A DNA stretch of 64,000 nucleotides from Corella eumyota (taxonomy: Eukaryota > Chordata > Ascidiacea > Phlebobranchia > Corellidae), in NCBI GenBank assembly GCA_963082875.1, contig OY720097.1, positions 620,001-684,000 of the forward strand, read 5' to 3'. The notes beneath the pieces are model-generated. The model had not been told where the DNA came from. It searched no databases and worked only from the letters and a program-made list of their open reading frames with translations. Position numbers and translations under genes: made by a program. Positions 46,551 through 59,500 of the stretch are shown one piece after another. Numbering within the stretch: the stretch's first letter is position 1; each line of letters starts with the position of its first letter.

Positions 46551-47920
46551 TTAAAACTGGGTTCCTTTTAAAAATGGTAAGTTTTTCGTTTCGGTTTTAT
46601 TCGAGTTTTTAATTTTTAGTTTACATTCTTCAATAGCCGAGTTAATAAACAAAATATTTTCTTTAACTTTTTCAGTTGATAAAAACTGTTTGTTTATATC
46701 AAGTGAGATCTGAAAGTTTTTACAGGCTTCTGTATTGTTATTCAGTTGGAAGCTGCACAATCCAATCCAATAGTATCGATTAGCAACATCAGTGCTCTTA
46801 GTTGGTTCGATATCAATTTGTTGGTGAATTTTAAGTGAAGTTTTAAAATCAGACGAAGCTTTTTCATATCGACTGAGCTGATAGTTGCATTTTCCATTCC
46901 AATAATAAAGTTCAGCAACACCCCTGCTCTTAATTGAAATGTCATCAACTTTTTGGTGAATATCAAGGGAAGTTTGGAAATCGGATAATGCAAGCATGTG
47001 GCATCAGATTTACAAGCATGTGGCATCATTCCATCAAAGGATAAGCCGCAAGGTGTAACTGCATCGTAAAAGTTAAATTTAGTTGGATCCCCACTATTTA
47101 GACTTGGAATATCAACAGCAGGAAGAATAGTTTCACCAAGGTTAATTAAAATAATTTGAAAGATAACAGCAAACCACCTGAAATATTCCTTTATTTTTTC
47201 TTGATCATTTTCTGACATATTCCTAACTTTGTCATCCAAAACTATGACGTTTTCAAAATCAGAGTAAGGAGTTATTTCCCTTCGTGAAAGTGATCCAAGT
47301 CCCACTAAAGCATATTCACATGGGGGATTTCCCATTGTTTCTTCACAAAACCCAGCAAGACGTTTCATAATCTTTGTATAATCCTCACTGATAATATTCT
47401 GCAGGTTGCGTATATCCCAAACTCTTTCATGTTTAAGTTTTTTAAATTCCACATTGGATATGTCTGTGGGAATCTGAGGAATAGTAGCAAGTATATCATT
47501 AACCCTGTTTCTCATTTCTGCAACATCTTCAGCAATTAGTGTGGAATATTTAATTAAATCTGCCCTTTTTCTTCCCGCATTAGCAACTTTACTTAATTCA
47601 CAGCAAAATTGACGAAGATCTTGTTCAATTTCCTCCACATTATCAGGTTTCCTAACAACAGCTGCATTTAGTAAAGCTGCACTTTGAATTAATTTAATTT
47701 TGTTGGCATATTTTAAATATTGTTTTTTACTAAACCGATTAAATTTAAACCAATTTTCAAGAAATTTGCTTTCTTTATTTAGATTCTTATTTAAACCTTC
47801 AGTTTTGTAAATTAAACCAAGTTTATAAAAAAGTTTTGCAGATTGTTTCGGAAATTTTTCTTTTCCATTTTCATCACAAATAATTTTTAGTTGTTTAATT
47901 ATCTCATCTTCTGTTTCCAT
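46551..47920 (-). pseudogene. GlnD-type nucleotidyltransferase/TPR protein, apparently broken
   Basis: Two abutting reading frames without introns. The first (ATG 47920 to about 47000) ends in a GlnD/DUF294-type nucleotidyltransferase region: ALVGLGSLSRREITPYSDFE carries the Gly-Ser and Asp-x-Glu nucleotide/metal motif, followed by VDIPSLNS, DAVTPCGLSFDGMMPHACKS. The second frame (about 46997 down to 46551) holds TPR-like units, each with YYWxGxCxxQL and SLxIHQ, then a Lys-rich end. They meet at a 22-base tandem duplication (GATGCCACATGCTTG twice), where the frame changes and the expected middle of the protein is missing. Possible causes are a real deletion with frameshift, a decayed paralogue or an assembly error. 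Function in animals is not established; the fold suggests nucleotidyl transfer coupled to TPR binding. Confidence 0.65.
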
Positions 47921-50554
47921 TGCTATTTAATAAACTCTTTAGTTTGATCATCTGTTAAGGTATTGTGCATTATTATTTGAAAAAATAATTTGTTTTTATT
48001 GTTAAACTGAATAACATGGCATTGTGTCTAAACTTTACAACTATTCTTGTTAGTACGCCTAACTTTCTGTGTTGATAAACCTTAAATACCCTATTACCAT
48101 GAACAACTTTAATTACATTTCATTAGTTTTTTTAATTTGTTTTATTTAAAGATTTGCACAAAAAGTCGTAAGTTTAAACTGATGCAACTCATTTTACATG
48201 ATAATAACATTGAATAAGCAAGACACCATTACTTAAACAACTTCGTAAACTTTAACTGTTAAACAAAAAAAACAATGAGCTTTTTAAAATGGTGTACATC
48301 CTATCAATTAAATTTTTTCATATTTACAAATATTTTTACATTTTAATGCTTATAAATTAACTTAATGCTGTGATAAAATTCTTGGTGTTGTAACTAATAT
48401 TCATGAACTTTAGTTAGTTTATTCCCAATTTCATATTTTGTTTTGATTGTCATACTTTTTGTTTTGCAAATTAACTGAAATATTTAAACTTAGGTTTTAT
48501 GATTATGCTGTGATTTGCTTTAAAATCATGAATTAAAATGTTATAATATGTTTCAATTACTACTCTGGTGTGTAAACATTAAAATAAAACTTATGTGTTA
48601 ATTTTATTACCCAAACTTTATTTACATAATGAACAAACAGAAAAGATAACACAATACTACCTTCTTTAACATTTTTAGTAAGTAATCCACCATAACAAAA
48701 ATATCTAAAAACTTATTTAAACCACACAATAATTATCTGCACCTTTTACTAAAACTTTAAACAAGTAAACCAAAGGGTTTTGCATGTATTACACATACAA
48801 AAGCGGTATTTACTTTCTTTTATGTGTTCAAGCTAAGGCTTCAAGCTAAGGCGTAGTCATTTTATCCTAAACAAACACCTTGTTTACAGACCCTTAAAAA
48901 ATTATGGCAAGATGATTTTTATACAGTTTACAATCTAATGTTGATTTTTTAAACTTATTTTGTAACAAAGTGTTACCTTTTTTCCCTAATATAGAACTTG
49001 TTTTTATAACACTATACTAACCAAAATTTTTGATTGAAACTTGACACTGTTTACAATTTAATAAAAAAAGTAAAATAATTTTTTCATTAATTTAAAATTT
49101 TTAAAAGGTATTTTTTATATTAAAAAATCCTATTGAATCTACAAAATAATCAAATCTGCAAATTACACTTATCCTTTCTGTAAACACTTAACGATAATTA
49201 AATCTTAAGCCCAGCTTCAGCATGTTTCCTAGCTAAACATTAATACCAATTTTTTTGTTTAACATTCAACAATATTGTTTGATTTTTACCACCGAGTAGC
49301 ACTAATTAAATGTGTATGTGAGCAAACATCTTATTTTGTTTGCAAACCTCTTATGGTTAATTTTTAAACCTTAAAAACAACATTATATCAAATAACATTT
49401 AAAATTAAAAAGTTTTAAATTTGGAATAGTAAAACTAAAAAATTTAATAATAATAATTACCAAAATTTAAAAAATGTTAAATAAAAAAAATCTAAAAAAC
49501 AAATTTAAAATAAAAAAGTAGGCAAATATTTATATTACCAGAAAAGTTAATAAAAAAAAATTATTTTATAATAAATTATTTTAACACAAGATTTTTTATT
49601 ATTTTTTCTTAAGTCTTACTAAGGTGTTAATGTCATTTAACAATGGTGTATTTAAATTTGAGGTCAACTTATGTAGTTAACACCTAAATTGAACTAAATA
49701 ATAAAAAAGTTGTTAAGTTTAACACAAAACTATGTATTCAAAATCTATATTTTAACCACAAACCTGCAAATTATGTTTAAATATAACCCAGATTGTTTTT
49801 TGAGATACCTTATCTAAACAGCAAAAAGTACACAGATATGAAACACAAATATTAGGAACAGAAAATATTGTTGAAAAAAATGTCTAATTTAAACACACAA
49901 CCAACGTTTTTACCACATAAGGCTCCTAATTCGGTACCTACAGCTCTCATGCTGTAGCGCTCTTAAGTATATTGCTATAAACAATAGTTGGGCCTTACAC
50001 AAACTATTTAATCGTAATTATGCTGTGTTCAAAGTTTGTAAAAATTAATGATTAGTTTAAATAATAACAGTTTAACGTTATATGGATTTGTAAACACAAC
50101 AAATGTTTAATTTTTCAATAATTTCTTGTCAAATAAATACATGTTTTAATACAACAAATGTTTATATACATAGTTAGTTTATACGTATATAAAACTGGTT
50201 TATTTTTGTATTAAAAAGATTTCTATACCTATTTTTATTATATTTGAACATCTAGCAAATATTTACAATGTGATAAAATGACAAGCTTAAATATTATTTA
50301 ACAACCTAACATGCAAACAACAATCTTAACAGTTTCTCTATTTTGTTTGCTCTTGTGTTAGTGCAAATTTATAGTAGAAGGTAATTTAAAAAAGTATTTA
50401 TTTCTAATAACAAAACGTAATGAATTTAACAACTGAGTTCTTGGTAACAATATTACCTAGAGGCTAATCAGCTAAAATATAAGTATAGAAAATATTACAA
50501 ACCTTTATTTAATTATTTGATTATAATAATGTTTGTTTAAAAGTTAGATACAAA
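47921..50554. other. Divergent intergenic region
   Basis: 2.6 kb between two divergent starts, very AT-rich. A segment at 49245-49420 recurs at 51830-52000 inside the receptor gene, and another at 50255-50345 recurs at 53214-53300. A degraded SINE lies at 49910-50035. No gene recognised. Confidence 0.6.
49910..50035 (+). mobile_element. Degraded tRNA-derived SINE
   Basis: Family words CTCATGCTGTAGCGCTCTTA and GCTATAAACA remain; the ends are lost. Confidence 0.45.
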
Positions 50555-53500
50555 ATGATTTTTAAAAGTAAAAGCTTAGTTTTTATATTTTATACTTTTG
50601 CGATAAGTAAAGGTAAGAGTTTTTTTGTATTAAATTAAGGGGAAGGGAGTCATCTATTAATATAGTAAACCTAAATTAAAAAAAGTTTTATTATATAAAC
50701 ACTAAATATATTCTTCAGGAACCCTCGATGCTACGATAACCAACAATGGATATGAGATTAATTTTTACACACATTTACTTTCAATAAGCCAACCTGAAGC
50801 TGAACAACTTTGTGTCAACAGTGGGGGAACTTTGCTTATAATTAAAAACTTAGCAACCCAGACTGCTGTTAAAGGTGTACTTGATAGTTTAAATGACCAA
50901 ACCCCCAGTGCATGGCAATCTGGTTATTGGCTTGGTGCAAGTGGTTACTCAGATCCATACAGCTATACTTGGAGTGATGGTACACCAGTCCCTGAACCAG
51001 ATGCAAGTCCAGCTGATGGTTATGAGAGTTGGTACGTTTCATCAGGTGCTAATCCCAGGTATAATCCAGGACATCTTCGAATAAGATCTTCTTCTTGTTG
51101 TGGTCGAGGAAGTTGGTATGATAATAATGGTACTTTTTCGGGATACATTTGCCAAAAACGTGAGTAGCTTTAAAACTAAAGTAGAAACATGTATTTTTGA
51201 AGTTTCATTTTTATAATGTAAGAGTAGCATAATTATATTTTTTTTTTGAATTATTTTTTCATTAATATGTAAAGGCAACTTTAGGCCTGATAAAAAAGGA
51301 AAGTTGTTATTAATAACCCAATACATAAAATCAACATTGACCGTCTAGTTAAAGCCTGTAATTTGGAAATTTTTTTTTTTAAAATAGAGTATGATAACCA
51401 TTTCCTTTTATATATATTAACACCTTTTTGTTATGTAATTCAAACAACAAACATAACTTAACTACTTACATACAATTTTTATTAATGTTTGTTTATGTGC
51501 AGTTATATGTGTTCCTAATCCATGCCAGAATGGGGGAACTTGTGATGATACTGGATTAATTAATAAATGTTATTGCACAACAGGCTTTGCTGGCTATCAG
51601 TGTGAAATAGGTTTGTAAATAATTAACTATTCTTAGTTTTATCTATGTTAAACACCAATAAGCCAAAATTGGTATTTAATTTAAAATAAAAAAAATAAAA
51701 AATTTAAAAATCATATCTTGTGTATTCTATGGTTTAAACAAAGATATGCAAAAAGTTTGTATCTTGTGTATTCTATGTTTCTTAAATTAGTTTACCTTTA
51801 AATGTTTTTTAAATTAGCTTACTTTATTTTGTTTAACATTCAACAATATTGTTTGATCTTAACCACCGAGTAGCACTAATTAAATGTGTATGTGAGCAAA
51901 CACCTTATTCTGTTCACAAACTTCTTATGGTTAATATTTAAACCTAAAAAACGAAATTATATTAAATAACATTTAGAATAAAAAACGTTTAAAATTTAAA
52001 TAGTAAAATTTTAAAAAAATTGGAAAATTTTAAATAAAAAATAAAACTAAAACACAAATTTAAAATAAAAAATAAGCTAATTATTCGAATCACTAAAAAA
52101 GTAAACCTAAATTAAAAATAGTTTTGATTATTTAAACACTAAATATATTCTTCAGGAACCTTTGATGCTACAATAATCCACAATGGATATGAGATTAATT
52201 TTTACACCAATGATATTTCTATAAGCCAGCCTGAAGCTGAACAACTTTGTGTTGACAGTGGAGGAACTTTGCTTATAATTAAAGACTTAGCAACCCAGAC
52301 TGTTGTTAAAAGTGTACTTGATGATTTAAATGACCAAACACCTGGTGCTTGGCAATCTGGTTATTGGCTTGGTGCAAGTGGTCGTGCAACACCGTACAGC
52401 TATACTTGGAGTGATGGTACACCAGTACCTGAACCAGATACAAGTCCAACTGATGGTTATGAAAATTGGTATGTCAGCGCAAACCCTAATCCCAGGTATA
52501 ACCCAGGATATCTTAGAATAAGATCTTCATCTTGTTGTGGTCGAGGAAGTTGGCATGATCAAGATGGTAGTTTTCCAGGATACATTTGCCAAACAGGTAA
52601 GTAATTATAAAACTAATGCAAAAAAAAATATTTTCTAAAGATTTTTTAAAGTGGTAAAATATAAATGTTGTCATTGTTAATTGTGGAATATATATTTAAA
52701 AAATGTGCTTTATTGAAACTATATTTCTTAGATTGCTTAATATAGCAAAAAATATTTTTTTAAAAGTAAACATCGTTTGCTAAAAAATAAATCTGCACAA
52801 ACAAATGAAAATAATCTATTTTAATTTCATAACAAAACATCGTAAAACAAGATAGCAATGTGTTTTATTTTATATTACAATATTTTTTTTTTATTTGTTT
52901 ATGTTTACATAGTTCTGGTAGAAATAATTGTAAAGTAGGTATACTCTACAAATTAATAACATTTAAACAAATTCTAGTTTACAAATCTAATTTAATATTT
53001 TATGCCATATATTAAAAGTTAAGTAATCATTATTATTTATTGTTTAATAAGATTTGTGATATAATAATTAGAAGCAAACAATAAAATCCTTGTTTGATTG
53101 ACAGTTCACAACTAGTCATACCACAAACGCCACAGAAAAATTTCCAAACCACAATTCTACAACAATCAACTCATGTTTCAATTAAACTTATAAAACATAA
53201 AACCACACACCAAGTGTTTACTATGTAATAAAATGACGTGCTTTACATTGTTTAACAACATTCCATGCAAACAAACATTTTAACAGTTTTTATAATGACT
53301 GAGTTCCCAAAACCTGTTTTTTTTCAGTCATTATAAAAACTAGTTAAATATAATAAAGAACAGAAATATAATAAAACATTACCTAATACTTAATTTAGTG
53401 GTCCAACATTAGTTAATAAGTGCCCTGCTGATTAGGTATGATCAATGTAACATTACTAATTTTAATTGTGTAGATGTATGCAGTTCTACACCCTGTAAAA

Positions 53501-56500
53501 ATGGGGGAACATGCAACCATGATATGAATGATGATGGTTATACTTGTGATTGTACTCCTAGCTTTAGTGGTCCAACATGTAAAACAGGTTTGTTTGGTTG
53601 TTACCCTTTAAACCAATTAATAAGTGGCCTGCTGATTAGGTATGATCAATGTTACATTACTGATTTTAATTTTGTAGATATTTGCAGTTCTACACCCTGT
53701 AAAAATGGGGGAACATGCAACCATGATATGAATGATGATGGTTATACTTGTGATTGTACTCCTAGTTATATTGGTCCAACATGTGAAACAGGTTTGTTTA
53801 GTTGTAAGCTTTAAGCTAATTAATAAGTGCCCTGCTAATTAGGTATGATCAATGTTACATTACTTAATCTTTAATTATGTAGACGTATGTGATTTTACAC
53901 CCTGTAAAAATGGGGGAACATGCATCCATGATATGAATGATGAGGGTTATACTTGTGATTGTACTCCTAGTTATATTGGTCTAACTTGTGAAACAGGTTT
54001 GTTTAGTTGTAAGCTTTAAGCTAATTAATAAGTGCCCTGCTGATTAAGTATGATCAATGTTACATTACTGATTTTAATTTTGTAGATGTATGCAGTTCTA
54101 CACCCTGTAAAAATGGGGGAACATGCAACCATGATATGAATGATGATGGTTATACTTGTGATTGTACTCCTAGTTATATTGGTCCAACATGTGAAACAGG
54201 TTTGTTTAGTTGTAAGCTTTAAGCTAATTAATAAGTGCCCTGCTAATTAGGTATGATCAATGTTACATTACTGAATCTTTAATTATGTAGACGTATGTGA
54301 TTTTACACCCTGTAAAAATGGGGGAACATGCATCCATGATATGAATGATGAGGGTTATACTTGTGATTGTACTCCTAGTTATATTGGTCTAACTTGTGAA
54401 ACAGGTTTGTTTAGTTGTAAGCTTTAAACTAATTAATAAGTGCCCTGCTGATTAGGTATGATCAATGTTACATTACTGATTTTAATTTTGTAGATGTATG
54501 CAGTTCTACACCCTGTAAAAATGGGGGAACATGCAACCATGATATGAATGATGATGGTTATACTTGTGATTGTACTCCTAGCTTTAGTGGTCCAACATGT
54601 GAAACAGGTTTGTTTAGTTGTAAGCTTTAAGCTAATTAATAAGTGCCCTGCTGATTAGGTATGATCAATGTTACATTACTTAATCTTTAATTATGTAGAC
54701 GTATGTGATTTTACACCCTGTAAAAATGGGGGAACATGCATCCATGATATGAATGATGAGGGTTATACTTGTGATTGTACTCCTAGTTATATTGGTCCAA
54801 CATGTGAAACAGGTTTGTTTAGTTGTAAGCTTTAAACTAATTAATAAGTGCCCTGCTGATTAGGTATGATCAATGTTACATTACTGATTTTAATTTTGTA
54901 GATGTATGCAGTTCTACACCCTGTAAAAATGGGGGAACATGCATCCATGATATGAATGATGATGGTTATAGTTGTGCTTGTACTCCTAGTTATATTGGTC
55001 CAACATGTGAAACAGGTTTGTTTAGTTGTAACGCTTTAAACCAATTAATAAGTAGCCTGTTAATTAGGTATGATCAATGTTACATTACTTAATCTTTAAT
55101 TATGTAGATGTATGTGATTTTACACCCTGTAAAAATGGGGGAACATGCAACCATGATATGAATGATGATGGTTATACTTGTGATTGTACTCCTAGTTATA
55201 TTGGTCCAACATGTGAAACAGGTTTGTTTAGTTGTAAGCTTTAAGCTAATTAATAAGTGCCCTGCTAATTAGGTATGATCAATGTTACATTACTGAATCT
55301 TTAATTATGTAGACGTATGTGATTTTACACCCTGTAAAAATGGGGGAACATGCAACCATGATATGAATGATGATGGTTATACTTGTGATTGTACTCCTAG
55401 CTTTAGTGGTCCAACATGTGAAACAGGTTTGTTTAGTTGTAAGCTTTAAACTAATTAATAAGTGCCCTGCTAATTAGGTATGATCAATGTAACATTACTG
55501 ATTTTAATTTTGTAGATGTATGCAGTTCTACACCCTGTAAAAATGGGGGAACATGCAACCATCATATGAATGATGACGGTTATACTTGTGCTTGTACTCC
55601 TAGTTATATTGGTCTAACTTGTGAAACAGGTTTGTTTAGTTGTAACGCTTTAAACCAATTAATAAGTTGCCTGCTGATTAGGTATGTTCAATGTTACATT
55701 ACTGATTTTAATTTTGTAGATATTTGCAGTTCTACACCCTGTAAAAATGGGGGAACATGCAACCATGATATGAATGATGATGGTTATACTTGTGATTGTA
55801 CTCCTAGTTATATTGGTCCAACATGTGAAACAGGTTTGTTTAGTTGTAAGCTTTAAACTAATTAATAAGTGCCCTGCTGATTAGGTATGATCAATGTAAC
55901 ATTACTGATTTTAATTTTGTAGATGTATGCAGTTCTACACCCTGTAAAAATGGGGGAACATGCAACCATGATATGAATGATGATGGTTATACTTGTGATT
56001 GTACTCCTAGTTATATTGGTCTAACTTGTGAAACAGGTTTGTTTAGTTGTAACGCTTTAAACCAATTAATAAGTTGCCTGCTGATTAGGTATGATCAATG
56101 TTACATTACTGATTTTAATTTTGTAGATATTTGCAGTTCTACACCCTGTAAAAATGGGGGAACATGCAACCATGATATGAATGATGATGGTTATACTTGT
56201 GATTGTACTCCTAGTTATATTGGTCCAACATGTGAAACAGGTTTGTTTAGTTGTAAGCTTTAAACTAATTAATAAGTGCCCTGCTGATTAGGTATGATCA
56301 ATGTAACATTACTGATTTTAATTTTGTAGATGTATGCAGTTCTACACCCTGTAAAAATGGGGGAACATGCAACCATCATATGAATGATGACGGTTATACT
56401 TGTGATTGTACTCCTAGTTATATTGGTCCAACATGTGAAACAGGTTTGTTTAGTTGTAAGCTTTAAGCTAATTAATAAGTGCCCTGCTAATTAGGTATGA

Positions 56501-59500
56501 TCAATGTTACATTACTGAATCTTTAATTATGTAGACGTATGTGATTTTACACCCTGTAAAAATGGGGGAACATGCATCCATGATATGAATGATGAGGGTT
56601 ATACTTGTGATTGTACTCCTAGCTATAGTGGTCCAACATGTGAAAGAGGTTGGTTATACTGGTAATATATATATATATATTCAGGGTATCTTAAATATTA
56701 AGTTATTTACTTTTTTAAAATCTTATTTATCAGATGCCTGCATACCTTCGCCCTGCCTTAATGAAGGAACATGCATACATGATAATAATTTTAATGGATA
56801 TGTTTGTGATTGTGAACCTGGTTATAGTGGCACAAGATGTGAAATAGGTAAACTGTGACTTGCAAAGCATAAGACTATAAGAAACATAAAATTTAAAAGA
56901 AAAAATTTTTTGTATTTTTTACATAAAAATAAAGTTCAAATTGTTGTTTTGATTAAACTACATATGGTAAATTTAACTAGATGTTTAAAATACTTAATGT
57001 AAAAATTGTGGAAATGTAACTGTAATAAGGATGGCTTAGAATATACTTGTTTTTGTAATCCTGGGTTTTCTGGTTAAATTGTGAAATAGTAAACAAGAAA
57101 GATACTATATATATATACAGCAAACAAACAAAAAAATTTTAATTATTTATATTTAGATCCATGTTTACCTAATCTATGTCAAAATGGTGGAACATGTATT
57201 CGTGATGTTGATAGTCTGGGTTATACCTGCAACTGTACGGCTGGGTTTGGTGGTCCAAATTGTGAAATGGGTTTGTAATAATAAGTTCATTAGGAAATTA
57301 AAACTACTAACACATGCATGAATGTTGTTGGTTTAAGTGACAAATATTTTTGTTTACATGGCTTTACTGGTGAATAATGTCAAACAAGTTTACCCTTTAA
57401 AGTATATTTTTAACTTTGCAGATAATATAAACTTTAGTTATTGTTAACAAATACAATTTTAAACTATTTCAACATCTAAGTAAATTTCATTTAGGCACAT
57501 GCAGCCCCAACCCATGTAAAAATGGTGGAACTTGTACATTGAATAATGCAACTTTTCACTGTTATTGTAGAGCAGGGTATGCTGGTGATTACTGTGAATT
57601 AGGTATAAACAAAAAATAACATGTGTAGAGTTAAATTGAAACTAAAAAAATGATCCCAAAGTTGATAAGGTTTTAGTAAACAAATTTAGCATAATTATGT
57701 TAATTAAAAAATAACCAAACATCACAAAACAGCAAACACTCGTTTTTTTTGTATATATTTTTATCCTTGATGTGGGAAAGTCGAATGCGCGACTTAAACA
57801 TAGAATAACATCAGTTACTCCGACCCAGTCTCGAGTTGCCTGTGGCAGTTTGGAATATTATAGATTATGATTGCCCGATAATTATGCTGCTGATTAAGTA
57901 CTAGCTCAGCAGGAGTTGTTACTGTTAGTAGCACCTTACTCAAGGGCGCTACAGCATGAGATCAGTGGGGATTGAACCCATGACCCAATGTGTGGTGTAG
58001 CCAGTGTTCTTACCACTACACCATGCTGCCAGTTGTACATACCCTTAATAAATAATTATCCAAATAAAAAAAACAGTTTATTTTTAACATTCTTATTGTT
58101 TTAGATCCCTGTACCATACAACCATGTGTTAACAATGCAACTTGTAATGTTACTGAACCAACTTATATGTGTGATTGTTTGGATGGTTTTTATGGTAAAA
58201 ACTGCTCGACAGGTAAATATCACGGTTAATATTAATACTTAATTAAAATTTGTAAAAATATAGTCATAATAGCAAAATGATTTAGTATAGATTTAAGTAT
58301 AGATTATATAATAAAGTTTCTTTAAACACGTTTATAATAAAACTAATACATTTTTAGATGCTTGTTTACCAAACCCCTGTTATAACAATGTTCAATGTAC
58401 AAGAAAACCACAAGGTTTATATGAGTGCAGTTGTACAGATAACTATGAGGGAATTGACTGCAGTGAAGGTATGGAAATATCAATATTTTTAGAACTAAAA
58501 TGATTTTAGAACTACTTTAGCTAAAAAACTTACTTTTAAAACTAAAATTAAACATTTTCACATAAATAAAAAAATAATAAAAATAAATTTTAATTAAATT
58601 TTAGTTACGTTAAAATAAATCTTTGTTTAAAGTTAATAATGAGATATTTATACTTTTTTACAGTTATATTTAAACTACAACATGAGCTTGAATACTCATT
58701 ATTTGTAAGTCAACAGGAACCTAGTTCATTTCAAACAGCTTACAATCGCAGTATTGGACATGGGGGAGGGTTGGTTATCATTAAAGATAACATAACACAA
58801 GATGTGCTTGAGAAATATTTAAGAAAATATTCAAGTGAGAATATTTGGATTGGGGGACAAAATCAAGGAGGAGGTAATAAGGTGTTTTGAACACAATATT
58901 ATGATTTATTGAGTTACTTTTTATTTATAGAAGTTACTTTTTCAGGCCAAACCCTGCAATAATTTTTGTTATTTCATTCTCAAGCTGCCTTTACCAATAA
59001 ACTGCTGAATGTTATGAGGATCTGCACTTTTTTTATATCTTATTAAAAATCACCAAAACTGATATCTAGAGTGGGCAGCACAGTAGTAAAAACACTGTGC
59101 ATCACTATATGAGGTTCTGAGTTTAACCCTCTCTGCTCTCATGCTGTAGCACCTTTGAGTAAGGCACTATAAACAGTATGAACACCTGCTTAGCAAACCC
59201 TTAATCAGCAACGTTATTATTGGGCAATTGTAATCTATAATATCACAAACCACTAAAGTCAACTTAGGACTGGGTTGGGGTAATTGATGTTACCCCATGT
59301 TTAGGTCGTGAAGTCAACCTTCCCAGACTGACGATAAATAAACATAAAATTTTTTTTAAATTTTACTGATAATAAATAAATGTAAAAAAATATTTTAATT
59401 TAGTTTGGAAATGGTTAGACAACAGTGAGATACCAACAACCCCCACTAGTGATGGGTATAGTAATTGGGAGGTACTGGAAACGAGGATAGGAAATGAAGG

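Noticed and set aside
46960-47030. A 66-base intron joining the two frames of the GlnD/TPR gene
   Set aside because: A GTAAAT donor and an AAAAAG acceptor would restore frame, but the supposed intron encodes the conserved front half of a TPR unit (ALSDFQTSLDIHQ), so it looks like exon.
53524-53814. Uninterrupted reading frames spanning two EGF exons and the intron between, taken as one exon
   Set aside because: The intron keeps the GT and AG and matches the other array introns, so splicing is the default. Retention is only raised as a possibility in the findings.
53474-56648. CRISPR-like array because of regular 204-base repeats
   Set aside because: Units encode EGF domains with splice sites; period and repeat length do not fit CRISPR, and this is an animal genome.
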